A stretch of 64,000 nt of DNA from Candidatus Vesicomyidisocius sp. Agig_15_S12 (GCA_021730225.1 CP072532.1:765230-829229), one strand, 5' to 3'. Shown: positions 31,178 to 40,668, counted from the stretch's first letter. The notes: generated by a model from the letters alone, not told the origin. A program made the numbers and translations.

Positions 31178-31516
31178 CTATCCTGGCGGCCAAGTCAGTA
31201 CCCGTCCACCCAAACAATGAAGGTGAATATGATAAACTGTTTGTCCACCTTGTTTATTACAATTCATCACCACACGATAACCCTTATCAGCAAAACCTAG
31301 CTCTTGAGTAATATTACTTGCTATTAATATTAATTTTCCTAATAACTTTTCATCATTAGTATTATTTAAAGTTTTAATGTGTGTTTTTGGAATTACTAAA
31401 AAATGGTATGGCGCTCGTGGTTTTATATCATAAAATGCAAGAACATATTCATCTTCATAGATTTTATTAACTGAAATATCTCCATTAATTATTGTACAAA
31501 ATAAACAATCAATCAC
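31178..31516 (-). CDS. HIT family nucleotide-binding hydrolase (HinT-like)
   Basis: 112 residues. The histidine-triad motif H96-x-H98-x-H100 (YHIHLHCLGGR) is intact, as is the N-terminal CLFCTIINGDI with a CxxC pair. HinT enzymes hydrolyse purine nucleoside phosphoramidates and AMP-lysine. The protein ends LTWPPG, the common HinT C-terminus. It stands alone between two gene-free regions. Confidence 0.94.
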   Translation of the reverse strand: MIDCLFCTIINGDISVNKIYEDEYVLAFYDIKPRAPYHFLVIPKTHIKTLNNTNDEKLLGKLILIASNITQELGFADKGYRVVMNCNKQGGQTVYHIHLHCLGGRVLTWPPG

Positions 31517-31952
31517 AGCACTTCCCCAAAATAAAGATTGAAATAAGTAAATTTAAGCGTAATAGTAATAAGTTTATTTCAATTAGTAATAATTAACCTT
31601 GCTGATTTAACTATACCTGATATACCTACCTAAAAACGCTACAACATTGTGAAAATACCAGTAATAGATAATGGGAAAATCTTTACAAAAGAACTATTGA
31701 TATGGTAAAAAAATAGTGAAAACCCAATAAAAAAATACATGAATAATGATTGTTTCTTCCATTATCAATGGTTAGAATTATGCTCCAAATAAGAATATTA
31801 AAATTTAATTGAAGTATTCTTATATATAACATTCTTATATATAACTATTAAATCAAGGACCACTCTTCTTAAATATATTAACTCTAACACATTTAGATTC
31901 ATCATCTTTATAGAGCAACCATGCCTAATAATTTTACAAAATTTTCAACAGT
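31517..31952. other. gene-free spacer with a short direct repeat
   Basis: 436 bp without an ORF. The 15-bp sequence ATTCTTATATATAAC occurs twice head to tail at 31816-31845. No terminator or RNA was recognised. Confidence 0.5.
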
Positions 31953-33080
31953 TTACCGATATTGACGCAAATACCGCCAACCAAAAATCTGTTTAGCGTA
32001 ATGCATCAAACGACAACTTGGTAACATTAAACCGCCTTTGAGTGTCCGGGATATATACATACCTTTATTATTTGAATCAACAATGCACATCAACTCAATC
32101 TTAAAAGTATGACTAGTAGTCTTATCATCCAACACAGCTAATACATTTTTAGCAGCAGCAACGGCTTGTAAATCTGCCATGTGTGCTTGCTTTGGCATCC
32201 AATCTGGTCCTGGAAAAGAACCTGAATCTCCTACAACAAATATATTTTCAGCGCCTTTAACTTGACAAAACTTATCCGCTTTAAGCAAACCACCTTTACT
32301 ACGTTCAAGTTCAGTATTGTCAAACCAAAGATTACCAGTCATCCCTGGCATAAATAAAATCAAATCTGAAATAAACTCACCACCCTCAGTAATGACTTTA
32401 TTAATCTCAAAAGACTTTATTTTAAAACCAAGATGGGTTTTAATATTCCGCTTTCTCATCTCACTTAGTAAGCTTATCACTGCTTTTTCACCCAAACGAG
32501 CACCTGGTTTCTCTGTAGGAGAAAAAAAAGTTAAATTAAATTTATCACGTCGACCTTCTTGTCGTAATTGTGTATCCAAACCAAACAAAAATTCAAACAT
32601 CGGACCGCCACGTATCGCACTTAATTCATTAGGGTTAGCAGCAAAACCAATAGCAATATTACCACTATCCATAACTTGAATTCTATCACGTATCTGTTCG
32701 ACAGCACTCAGTCCATCACATGGCGTAATAGCATGCTCAATACCAGGTAACTTTTTAATAAACCGGCCACCTGACGCGATAATAAGCGCATCATTTTCAT
32801 ACTCACCTATTGAAGTAATTACAGTTCTAGCACGGTTTTTCAAACCTGTAACTTTACCAGCAATATGACGAATATTCATACGTTTAAAAAAACGATCAAG
32901 CGAAATAACAATATCTTTTTTACTAGCTATACCTGACGGTATCCAAATCAAACTTGGCATATAAACAAACTCTGCCTTGGGCGATATTAAGGTAATTTGT
33001 ATGTGCTTATCGTTTTTTCTAAGAGTTCTGACAGCTGTTAATCCTGCAAATCCTGACCCAATAATCGTGATTTTATTCAT
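31953..33080 (-). CDS. sulfide:quinone oxidoreductase-like FAD flavoprotein
   Basis: 375 residues of the FAD-dependent pyridine-nucleotide-disulfide family. The N-terminal FAD site is GSGFAGL (8-14) and the second FAD motif VVGDSGSF lies near 282-289. The order of blocks and a likely membrane-associated C-terminal amphipathic part (WRYLRQYR end) fit SQR, which passes sulfide electrons to quinone. C121 and C332 fall where SQR-type cysteines are expected. The third, normally in a (S)CxGPxYEF block, is replaced: the protein reads IRGGPMFEF. So the substrate is uncertain; an FccB-like or related flavoprotein is an alternative. It overlaps the upstream small gene by 8 nt. Confidence 0.75.
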   Translation of the reverse strand: MNKITIIGSGFAGLTAVRTLRKNDKHIQITLISPKAEFVYMPSLIWIPSGIASKKDIVISLDRFFKRMNIRHIAGKVTGLKNRARTVITSIGEYENDALIIASGGRFIKKLPGIEHAITPCDGLSAVEQIRDRIQVMDSGNIAIGFAANPNELSAIRGGPMFEFLFGLDTQLRQEGRRDKFNLTFFSPTEKPGARLGEKAVISLLSEMRKRNIKTHLGFKIKSFEINKVITEGGEFISDLILFMPGMTGNLWFDNTELERSKGGLLKADKFCQVKGAENIFVVGDSGSFPGPDWMPKQAHMADLQAVAAAKNVLAVLDDKTTSHTFKIELMCIVDSNNKGMYISRTLKGGLMLPSCRLMHYAKQIFGWRYLRQYR

Positions 33081-33306
33081 GGTTACTTTCTTCTAATAAT
33101 TTTTCCAATTCACTTTCTAACTCATCGTACAAATTTTGCAATTCATACAATATGGTTTCACTAACCATATCATCAATTGAGACAATTTCACCTTGTACAG
33201 AACCAAACATACTATCTTGTTTATATTCAAATTCTATACCCGCTTTTCTTAAATGGTTTTTAAATTTATTTGATAACTTAGTATCAAAAAATATATAATC
33301 TAACAT
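33073..33306 (-). CDS. small acidic protein of unknown function
   Basis: 77 residues, strongly acidic at the C-terminus, where a Leu/Glu-rich helix (about 48-74) could form a coiled coil. I do not recognise a family. It overlaps the SQR-like gene by 8 nt, so the two are translationally coupled and may act together, for example as a stabilising or regulatory partner (inference). It is divergent from the RutE-like gene. Confidence 0.7.
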   Translation of the reverse strand: MLDYIFFDTKLSNKFKNHLRKAGIEFEYKQDSMFGSVQGEIVSIDDMVSETILYELQNLYDELESELEKLLEESNHE

Positions 33307-33346
33307 ATTTATTATTTATTATTTATTAATAGTTAAAGGTATTTTA

Positions 33347-33928
33347 ATGCTTAACAAAGATACACTGGACACTTTATTTCGTCATGCAAGAAGTCATAAT
33401 GGCTGGTTGAAGCAAGGCGTATCTAAAACACAATGTCATCAAATTTATGAGTTGATGAAATTTGCTCCTACTGCAACTAACAACTGTCCTGTACGCATTA
33501 CTTTTATTAAATCAAATGCCGCTAAACAACGTTTAAAGCCACATCTTAACGAAGGAAACATTGATAAAAGCATGAACGCGCCAGTTATTGCTATTATTAG
33601 CTATGACACAGAATTTTACAAGAAATTACCATTTTTATTTCCCTATACTAATGCCAAAAGTTGGTACGAAGGCAAACCTGAAAAAATAAAACTAGCAGGA
33701 AATCTAAACGCCACTTTGCAAGGTGCTTATTTCATCATGGCAACCCGTGCCATTGGACTAGATTGTGGTCCAATAGGTGGATTCAACAAAGAAACCCTAG
33801 ACGATAATTTTTTTACAGATGGTAAAACAAAATCTATTTTCTTATGTGGCATTGGCCATGGTGATCATGATAAAATTTTCCCGAGATTACCACGTTTAAG
33901 TTTTGATGAAGCATGCAAAATTATTTAA
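33347..33928 (+). CDS. nitroreductase family protein, RutE/malonic semialdehyde reductase-like
   Basis: 193 residues. It follows the RutE pattern closely: N-terminal HARSHNGW, KFAPTATNNCPVR for FMN binding, FPYTNAKSW, and the C-terminal RLPRLSFDEAC. RutE reduces malonic semialdehyde to 3-hydroxypropionate in pyrimidine breakdown. No other rut genes are in the window, so a general aldehyde/enoyl-reducing role is as likely. A strong start with the preceding 5' region shared with the divergent unit at 33306. Confidence 0.85.
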   Translation: MLNKDTLDTLFRHARSHNGWLKQGVSKTQCHQIYELMKFAPTATNNCPVRITFIKSNAAKQRLKPHLNEGNIDKSMNAPVIAIISYDTEFYKKLPFLFPYTNAKSWYEGKPEKIKLAGNLNATLQGAYFIMATRAIGLDCGPIGGFNKETLDDNFFTDGKTKSIFLCGIGHGDHDKIFPRLPRLSFDEACKII

Positions 33929-34003
33929 ACAACTTTATTATATATAATATATGTTATATCTTCTATGTCTATAATCAATAGAAATATATCTCAAACTCAA
34001 CAC

Positions 34004-34051
34004 ATTACTACCATAAACAATTACTACCATAAACAATTACTACCATAAACA
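34004..34051. repeat. tandem repeat, 3 perfect copies of a 16-bp unit
   Basis: The unit ATTACTACCATAAACA occurs three times in a row between the RutE-like gene and the convergent unit at 34107. It is outside any gene. Confidence 0.95.
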
Positions 34052-34106
34052 CAGGTAATATGAATAAAATAAATGGTATACTAAGTTATTTTTAGATAGA
34101 TATTTA

Positions 34107-34355
34107 TTAGATATTATATTTTTCTAAAATATAATACAAAATTACACCATCAGATGATCTAGATGGGCCTAATACTTTTGCAGCATACAGATTCTTACTA
34201 GAATCCGATTTTTCCATAGCTACATCTAAATCTTTAACCACTTCCACATTACTGGCTGGTACACGTTCACGCTTAATCCTTGGAATTCTAATCACAGCAA
34301 ATACCTCCTTAACAACGTTAATACTTGGATGTGGGTCTATTGAATAACCCTTCAT
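34107..34355 (-). CDS. small conserved-looking protein of unknown function
   Basis: 82 residues, no family recognised and no signal peptide or membrane segment. It starts 16 bp after the persulfide dioxygenase stop, with a GAGAG ribosome-binding site 9 nt before the ATG, so both are probably one transcript. Composition and codon use look like its neighbours. Its retention beside a sulfur gene hints at a linked role (inference). Confidence 0.6.
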   Translation of the reverse strand: MKGYSIDPHPSINVVKEVFAVIRIPRIKRERVPASNVEVVKDLDVAMEKSDSSKNLYAAKVLGPSRSSDGVILYYILEKYNI

Positions 34356-34371
34356 AATATTTTTCTCTCAA

Positions 34372-35070
34372 TTATAATTTTTTGACCCCACAATTTTGAT
34401 TAGCAGGTACTGCAACATAGATTTGCTTAGGTAAATCCAATTCAATTTTATTTACTCGAGAAACAAATATTTGTTTATCTATATTTAAACCAATCATTTC
34501 GTTGAATTGTTTTTCTTCCCAGATTGAGCTCATCGTTCTTCCTTCGTAATCATGAGCAGGATAAACTAAGGTTTCATCAGGTAAGGTAAATATCTTTTGA
34601 ATAGAGTCATATAATTTTTCCGCCGAACCACCTTGAAAATCACACCTGCCACAACTTCTAATCAATAATGTATCGCCTGTAAAAACCTGATTACCTACCA
34701 CGTAAGACATACAACCATTCGTATGTCCTGGGGTCGTCATAGCACTCAAGGTATAAACACCAAATGATAAAGTATCGCCATCATTAAGCAAAATATCCGC
34801 ACAAATAATTCCATTAACTGAACCTAATACGATTTTAGCCTGAGTAAAGTACCGCTTTAGATGATAAGAACTAGTAATATGATCAGCATGCACGTGCGTT
34901 TCAATAATATATTTAAGATTCAAGCCCAACTCTCTAATAAGGGTAATATCTCTTTGCATAGTTTCATCCACTGCATCAATGATAATAGCATCCAAAGTTT
35001 GCATATCGGCCAAAAGATATGTATAAGTTGAACTAGTTTTTTCAAATAAAGGACGTAATAATAAACTCAT
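34372..35070 (-). CDS. ETHE1-type persulfide dioxygenase (metallo-beta-lactamase fold)
   Basis: 232 residues. Metal ligands are complete: H59, H61, D63 and H64 (THVHADH), H116 (TPGHT), D133 (TGDTLLIR) and H173 (YPAHDY). The N-terminal LLRPLFEKTSSTYTYLLAD and the SCGRCDFQ block are characteristic of ETHE1/SdoA rather than glyoxalase II. Such enzymes oxidise glutathione persulfide to sulfite, which fits a sulfur oxidiser and would feed sulfite formation beside Dsr. Localisation is cytosolic, as no signal peptide is seen. Glyoxalase II activity remains a less likely alternative. Confidence 0.88.
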   Translation of the reverse strand: MSLLLRPLFEKTSSTYTYLLADMQTLDAIIIDAVDETMQRDITLIRELGLNLKYIIETHVHADHITSSYHLKRYFTQAKIVLGSVNGIICADILLNDGDTLSFGVYTLSAMTTPGHTNGCMSYVVGNQVFTGDTLLIRSCGRCDFQGGSAEKLYDSIQKIFTLPDETLVYPAHDYEGRTMSSIWEEKQFNEMIGLNIDKQIFVSRVNKIELDLPKQIYVAVPANQNCGVKKL

Positions 35071-35393
35071 GGTAACACCTTGTTAAATTGTTTAACAATA
35101 ACGTTATAAAAACTAGACTTAATATAAGTTCTAAAAAATAAAACTCTACTACTGATAATGAGTCTGTAACCTACTTACCTCATTAGCATCAACAACAAAG
35201 AGAACCACTTGGCAAACTTAAACATCCTTGATAACTTAAATATGCGTTGAACGTACTAACATTATCGTTTTCTAAAAAAATCCTTAACATTTTGTAAAAT
35301 AATAGCATATATATCACTTTTTTAATTTTTTTCATACAATTATATTGATTAAATATATACTTTAAATCCAAAAATACAACTATATATATTTAT
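35071..35393. other. gene-free spacer
   Basis: 323 bp, AT-rich, between the dioxygenase start and the dapB stop. A minor ORF (35189-35371) has no family resemblance. Nothing else seen. Confidence 0.5.
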
Positions 35394-36137
35394 TTAAGAC
35401 ATCTCTAATACATCTTTCATTGAATAAATGCAACCTTTATCAGAGGGCACTTTACCCAACCACTCTGCTGCACGAATTGCACCAAGTGCAAATGTCATTC
35501 TTGATGAGGCCTTGTGGGTAATTTCCACACGTTCACCTTGCATGAAAAAACTCACCGTATGCTCACCCACCACGTCACCGCCACGAATTGTAGAGAACCC
35601 AATTATATTCCTATCTCTTATCTGTTCAATACCTTTTCGCCCATAAACAGCACACGTTTTTAAGTCTCTACCCAATGTATCAGCAATCACTTCACCCATC
35701 TTTAATGCAGTACCACTAGGTGCATCTGCCTTAAAACGATGATGCATTTCAACAATTTCAATATCGCTATCTTTCCCTATTACTTTTGCCGCTATTTCCA
35801 ATAGTTTTAAAGATAAATTAACACCTACGCTCATATTAGATGCAAATACAATGGGTATATTTTTCGCAAAACTAATTAATTGATTGAGTTCATCATCATT
35901 AAAGCCTGTCGTACCAATAACCATTTTCTTGCCAGCCTTAGCACAAATTGATAGGTAGCTAAGTGTAGCTGCTGGACAAGTAAAATCAATCAACACATCA
36001 AATTTATCTATATAATTAGATAAATTATTATCTTGATTAATCTTAACAATTAATTTAATACTATTTGATTGTTCTATTGCTTCAATAATTGCCTGCCCCA
36101 TTCTACCGTTACTACCTGATACTGCTATTTTTAGCAT
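35394..36137 (-). CDS. dapB: 4-hydroxy-tetrahydrodipicolinate reductase
   Basis: 247 residues, cytosolic. It reduces the product of DapA in lysine and diaminopimelate synthesis. The NAD(P)-binding loop GSNGRMGQ is at 8-15, and the substrate/catalytic segment [15 protein letters not shown] near residue 150 is intact. Retention means the cell can still make peptidoglycan precursors and lysine. It is followed (minus direction) by gene-free DNA. Confidence 0.97.
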   Translation of the reverse strand: MLKIAVSGSNGRMGQAIIEAIEQSNSIKLIVKINQDNNLSNYIDKFDVLIDFTCPAATLSYLSICAKAGKKMVIGTTGFNDDELNQLISFAKNIPIVFASNMSVGVNLSLKLLEIAAKVIGKDSDIEIVEMHHRFKADAPSGTALKMGEVIADTLGRDLKTCAVYGRKGIEQIRDRNIIGFSTIRGGDVVGEHTVSFFMQGERVEITHKASSRMTFALGAIRAAEWLGKVPSDKGCIYSMKDVLEMS

Positions 36138-36285
36138 TTATTATTCCTTTAAATTAATTCACAATCATATAATGAGAATTATATCTACTCATAAGTTAAT
36201 ATTGGAAATATCAGTATCCTATCAAATAGATTGATATACTATCTTGGTATGACCTCAATTAATACCCCGTCTAAAGAACTACATT

Positions 36286-37119
36286 CTACAAACTATCTTC
36301 CAAAAAACCATTTTTCTTAGTAACAGCATCTAATTCCTGCAAGGTTTGAAGTAATTCATCCATTTTGTCAATTGGCAACATATTTGGACCATCACTAAAT
36401 GCTTCATTAGGGTTAGGATGAGTCTCTATAAAAAATCCTGATACACCTACTCCTATGGCCGCTCTAGCAAGTACAGGCACCATCTCCCTCTGTCCTCCTG
36501 AGGTTAATCCATTCCCACCAGGCTGTTGCACTGAATGAGTTGCATCAAATACTATCGGGCAACCTGTTGAACGCATGGTAAACAAACCACGCATATCAGA
36601 AATCAAAGTATTATAACCAAATGAAGTACCACGTTCACAAATAGTAATTAATCTATTACCTGTTTCATAGGCCTTGTTCACAACATTTCCTATATCCCAT
36701 GGTGCTTGAAATTGGCCTTTTTTGATATTCACAGGAATGCCTTGTTTACACACATTTTGAATAAAATTGGTTTGACGCACTAAAAAAGCAGGGGTTTGCA
36801 TCATATCTACCACAGATGCTACCTCACTTAGCGGGGTGTCCTCATGCACATCGGTTAATACTGGCACACCAACTTCATCTTTAACCTTTTGCAAAATACG
36901 TAAACCTTCCTTTACACCCAAACCTCTAAAGCTATTGGTACTGGTTCGATTAGCCTTATCATATGAAGACTTATAAATAAAATTAATACCTAAATCTTCA
37001 GTAACTCTTTTTAAATAAATAGCAGTTTCCAAAGCTAATTCTTCGGATTCAATAACACAAGGGCCTGCAATCAAGAAAAATGGGTGATTAATACCGACTT
37101 CAAAATCTAACAACTTCAT
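36286..37119 (-). CDS. kdsA: 3-deoxy-8-phosphooctulonate synthase (KDO-8-P synthase)
   Basis: 277 residues from the ATG at 37119; an in-frame TTG at 37137 is less likely. It condenses arabinose-5-P and PEP to KDO-8-P for lipopolysaccharide. Signatures AGPCVIES (N-terminus), [11 protein letters not shown] and TDVHED are conserved. The NxN of metal-independent enzymes is seen in the DKANR segment, so this is the metal-independent type. It works with kdsB and lpxK found near 45-47 kb. Confidence 0.96.
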   Translation of the reverse strand: MKLLDFEVGINHPFFLIAGPCVIESEELALETAIYLKRVTEDLGINFIYKSSYDKANRTSTNSFRGLGVKEGLRILQKVKDEVGVPVLTDVHEDTPLSEVASVVDMMQTPAFLVRQTNFIQNVCKQGIPVNIKKGQFQAPWDIGNVVNKAYETGNRLITICERGTSFGYNTLISDMRGLFTMRSTGCPIVFDATHSVQQPGGNGLTSGGQREMVPVLARAAIGVGVSGFFIETHPNPNEAFSDGPNMLPIDKMDELLQTLQELDAVTKKNGFLEDSL

Positions 37120-37318
37120 AACTTGTAGTTTATACAAAAAATCAACGTTTATTATATAGTTAGACTACTGTATTAAACATTATTTGATAAAAATAGTGAA
37201 AAATAAATTTTCACTCATAATAAATCTATTACATAATTATAAGAAAAAAATATAATTTAATGAATTTTTTCTAAACCATATCTCAATATAATTGTATCAT
37301 CGTTTAAAATAATAAATT

Positions 37319-38125
37319 ATGATGAATACACCTGATATTTTAAAGAAAATTATTACACGTAAAAAAGTTGAGGTTGCAGAATGTAAAAAAAATATTCCAG
37401 AAAGCCATATGCTTGATATTGTGTATAAAACCTATAATACAAATAACTTTTACCAAGCATTGAAAAATAAAGCAGATGCAAAACAAAATGCTATTATTGC
37501 AGAAATCAAAAAAGCATCTCCTTCTAAAGGTTTATTACGTGAAAATTTCAACCCTGTTGAAATAGCCGAAAGCTACGAAAAATCAGGTGCAACTTGCTTA
37601 TCAGTTGTAACCAATAAAGACTTCTTCCAAGGAAACAATCAACACTTAATTGATGTATGCGAAGCAATATCAATACCCATCTTACACAAAGAATTTATTA
37701 TAGACCCTTATCAGATTTACGAATCTAGAACCTTAGGTGCTGATTGTATTTTACTAATTGCCGCTTGCCTAAACGATAAACAAATAAAAGACTTTACAAT
37801 GCAAGCTATTGACATTAATATGGATGTTTTAATTGAGATACACAATGTAGAAGAATTAGAACGTACATTGCCATTGCATCTACCAATGATTGGTATTAAT
37901 AATAGAAACTTACACACCTTTGATGTTTCTTTAGAAACAACTATTGAACTGATGAAAGAAATCAAAAAAGATACTTTGATTATTACTGAAAGCGGTATCC
38001 TAACTTCAAATGATGTTGCTTTTATGAATGAGCATAATATTTACAGCTTTTTGGTTGGCGAAGCATTTATGCGGCAAAAGAATCCAGGAGAAGCACTACA
38101 GAAAATTTTCGGAAAAAATAAATGA
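37319..38125 (+). CDS. trpC: indole-3-glycerol phosphate synthase
   Basis: 268 residues, a single-domain TrpC of the tryptophan pathway (E. coli has a TrpC-TrpF fusion). The TIM-barrel motifs IIAEIKKASPSKG (catalytic Lys), the KEFIIDPYQI phosphate segment and ITESGI are present. An ATG pair opens the gene; either could be used. Its stop overlaps the start of the OsmC-like gene (ATGA), so they are coupled. The rest of the trp genes is outside the window. Confidence 0.96.
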   Translation: MMNTPDILKKIITRKKVEVAECKKNIPESHMLDIVYKTYNTNNFYQALKNKADAKQNAIIAEIKKASPSKGLLRENFNPVEIAESYEKSGATCLSVVTNKDFFQGNNQHLIDVCEAISIPILHKEFIIDPYQIYESRTLGADCILLIAACLNDKQIKDFTMQAIDINMDVLIEIHNVEELERTLPLHLPMIGINNRNLHTFDVSLETTIELMKEIKKDTLIITESGILTSNDVAFMNEHNIYSFLVGEAFMRQKNPGEALQKIFGKNK

Positions 38126-38535
38126 ATATAACGGTTAAATGGATTAATGATATGATGATAGTTGGCGAATCAGATAGTGGTCACGCCATAGTAATGGATG
38201 GCCCTAAAAATTTAGGTGGAAAGAATCTAGGTATCCGCCCAATGGAAATGTTACTCCTTGGCATAGGCGGCTGTACAACTATTGATGTAATATCAACACT
38301 GAAAAAAATGTGCCAAGAAGTACATACTTTTCGTGCTGAAATCTCATCAGAGCGTGCTAAAGAACATCCCAAAATATTCACTAAAATTCACATTCACTTT
38401 GCTATTAAAGGAGTTAATTTAAACGATAAAAAAGTTAGTAAAGCAGTCAACTTATCTACTAATAAATATTGTTCTGCTTTAATTATACTTGAAAAATCTG
38501 CCACTATAACACATGATTTTAAAATTCATAAATAA
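38122..38535 (+). CDS. OsmC/Ohr family protein (YhfA-like)
   Basis: 137 residues. Family traits are the MEMLLLGIGGCTTIDV block with the first cysteine (near 53) and the second at KYCSALIIL (near 112), the pair that reduces organic peroxides. YhfA-type members are less well characterised than Ohr. It overlaps trpC by 4 nt. A role in peroxide or sulfur-stress defence is inferred from family only. Confidence 0.88.
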   Translation: MNITVKWINDMMIVGESDSGHAIVMDGPKNLGGKNLGIRPMEMLLLGIGGCTTIDVISTLKKMCQEVHTFRAEISSERAKEHPKIFTKIHIHFAIKGVNLNDKKVSKAVNLSTNKYCSALIILEKSATITHDFKIHK

Positions 38536-39151
38536 TCTATACAATTAATTCATCAAAATTACTAACAATATTGATAAACTATCTACTTTAATTATATAAA
38601 ATATAGCTATATTTTCTTTATGAAACCAGCAATCTCCTGGATTATCCAAGACTCTAAAAATAATGACAAATCTTTAATCCCATTTAGATACTTTTATATC
38701 TACATCAATATATTAGAAATTTACCATTGCTTCTTTAAAAAATAGAATTCAACTATTTATTTCCCTATTATTAATAATTAGTACACACGATGTCATTAAA
38801 TTCACTAAAACAAATACCCTGTATGAGTTAAAAAACAAACTTCTATTTCTTTTATACTAAACACCTCAACTTAACAACCTCTCAAAAAAATAAAAAGCAG
38901 CAGGATATCAAAAAAAATAATTCTTGGTGTGAAAATTGTACAAGACAAACTACAATCAGTTTATATCTTCTTTACAAAGTAATAATATTGAGCGTCTTAA
39001 AAAGAGTGAGTAGTATTTTTTCTAGTATTTAAAAAATAACAGAGAGGTACTGAAGGAAGTCCAATTTAAAATGAGTATAAAAGTTCAATATAAATATAGT
39101 TTCTAATCCCATTTCAAATTATTATTTCTTAGGCGTATAATTTATCTCTTC
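38536..39151. other. gene-free region with one arm of a 52-bp inverted repeat
   Basis: 616 bp between the OsmC-like gene and tRNA-Ser. No ORF of note. It contains the left arm of a perfect inverted repeat (separate entry) and probably the tRNA promoter. Confidence 0.6.
38976..39027 (+). repeat. left arm of a perfect 52-bp inverted repeat
   Basis: Begins AAAGTAATAATATTGAGCGT and ends in TTTTTTCTAGTA. It is the exact reverse complement of 40312-40363 over all 52 bases, then identity stops on both sides. It lies 124 bp upstream of tRNA-Ser. Confidence 0.95.
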
Positions 39152-39241
39152 GGAGAGTTGGCCGAGTTGGCTGAAGGCGCGCCCCTGCTAAGGGTGTATA
39201 GGGTTTATCCCCTATCGAGGGTTCGAACCCCTCACTCTCCG
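39152..39241 (+). tRNA. tRNA-Ser (GCT), no encoded CCA
   Basis: 90 nt, class II. Acceptor GGAGAGT/ACTCTCC, anticodon loop CTGCTAA with anticodon GCT (reads AGC/AGT), long variable arm, T-loop TTCGAAC. The discriminator G is followed by CTA, so Cca must add the end. It lies on the segment bracketed by the inverted repeat. Confidence 0.96.
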
Positions 39242-39372
39242 CTATACTACTTCGTCTTTTTTTTGAAAACCTATCTTACACACGTAAAAATACTTATAGT
39301 ACGATTTAAAAATACAAAATTTAAATTAAATAAAATCTTCAAACTTTTTTCACAGTAAAATACTTAATTACC

Positions 39373-40152
39373 ATGATTGACATACCTTTAGTAATTGCCA
39401 AAAAAACTTATAACTCTCGCTTATTAGTTGGATCAGGAAAATATAAAGACCTTAATGAAACCAAACTGGCGACTGATATGGCAGAAGCTGATATCATCAC
39501 TGTTGCTATTCGACGTACTAATATTGGACAAAATGTCAATGAACCTAATCTATTAGATATTATCTCACCAAACAAATACACTATCCTACCGAATACTGCA
39601 GGTTGTTACAATGCTAAAGATGCTATTCGAACTTGCCAATTAGCACGTGAACTTTTAGGTGGGCATAATTTAATTAAATTAGAAATATTAGGAGATAAAA
39701 AAACACTTTATCCTAATATTGTTGAAACCCTATCTGCCGCAAAAACACTAGTTGATAACGAGTTTGATGTTATGGTTTATACCAGTGATGATCCAGTCGT
39801 TGCTAAAGAATTAGAAAATATTGGTTGCGTTGCAATAATGCCACTCGCCTCATTTATCGGTTCAGGTCAAGGTATTACCAATCCAACACAAATAAAACTC
39901 ATCAAAGAACACGCTACTGTACCAGTATTAATTGATGCTGGTATTGGTTGTGCAAGTGATGCCGCCAAGGCAATGGAACTTGGCTGTGATGGTGTACTAA
40001 TGAACTCAGCCATTGCCAATGCAAACAACCCAATTTTAATGGCAAGCGCTATGAAAAATGCCATTATTGCAGGACGAGAATCCTTCCTTTCTGGTAGAAT
40101 GATGAAGAAATCCTACGCTTCTGCTTCATCACCAATGGTGGATTTAATTTAA
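39373..40152 (+). CDS. thiG: thiazole synthase
   Basis: 259 residues, TIM-barrel enzyme that forms the thiazole phosphate of thiamine from DXP, dehydroglycine and ThiS-thiocarboxylate. Recognised by [12 protein letters not shown], the [11 protein letters not shown] block with the catalytic-site region, and the [20 protein letters not shown] phosphate site. In most bacteria thiS precedes it; there is no room for thiS between tRNA-Ser and this gene, so its partners must be elsewhere. It sits alone inside the 1.28-kb segment framed by inverted repeats. Confidence 0.97.
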   Translation: MIDIPLVIAKKTYNSRLLVGSGKYKDLNETKLATDMAEADIITVAIRRTNIGQNVNEPNLLDIISPNKYTILPNTAGCYNAKDAIRTCQLARELLGGHNLIKLEILGDKKTLYPNIVETLSAAKTLVDNEFDVMVYTSDDPVVAKELENIGCVAIMPLASFIGSGQGITNPTQIKLIKEHATVPVLIDAGIGCASDAAKAMELGCDGVLMNSAIANANNPILMASAMKNAIIAGRESFLSGRMMKKSYASASSPMVDLI

Positions 40153-40668
40153 CATTAAAACCTAAACAATAAGCCTATAGTCAACTGAAATAATTTATTA
40201 TGTATATTTATCATAGGAATAATATCTATCATTTTAATTATTCTAAATTACTAACAAAAATCAGTGTCATTCTATCAGTCAATATTAACAACCTTGTTGT
40301 TTTCTTTTAATTACTAGAAAAAATACTACTCACTCTTTTTAAGACGCTCAATATTATTACTTTATAATAACACAATCAAAATTCTCATATATAAACCAGC
40401 CTCTATAATTATTTTATTAATTTAAAAAATATAAATCACATCATAACGACAAATAAAATCAAAAAATATACATCTTCAAATAAACTTTTTTGTGCTTACG
40501 TTTAATATATTTTTATAGTCCGTATTTAATTGCTTCAACCGCTCTAGATATTTGTTTTTAGGAGTGTAAAAACTAAATATTATTATGACTTATTTAGATA
40601 ATAGTAAGAGTTTGATTATATTGTGATTATATTGTATTATTAAGTTACCTTATGAACTATAAAAATTC
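40153..40668. other. gene-free region with the other inverted-repeat arm
   Basis: 516 bp between thiG and bioF. Contains the right arm of the 52-bp repeat at 40312-40363 and an 11-bp direct repeat (GATTATATTGT twice near 40613). No gene or clear promoter recognised. Confidence 0.6.
40312..40363 (-). repeat. right arm of the perfect 52-bp inverted repeat
   Basis: Reverse complement of 38976-39027 with no mismatch over 52 bp. It begins 160 bp after the thiG stop. Confidence 0.95.

Noticed and set aside
35189-35371. 60-codon minus-strand ORF
   Set aside because: No family resemblance, no ribosome-binding site, in a gene-free spacer.
39242-39372. Considered a TPP riboswitch or thiS upstream of thiG
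   Set aside because: Only 131 bp, AT-rich, without the conserved CUGAGA-type core or a ThiS-like frame ending in GG.
38976-40363. Considered as an insertion sequence with terminal inverted repeats
   Set aside because: The segment carries only tRNA-Ser and thiG, no transposase, and no flanking target duplication was seen.
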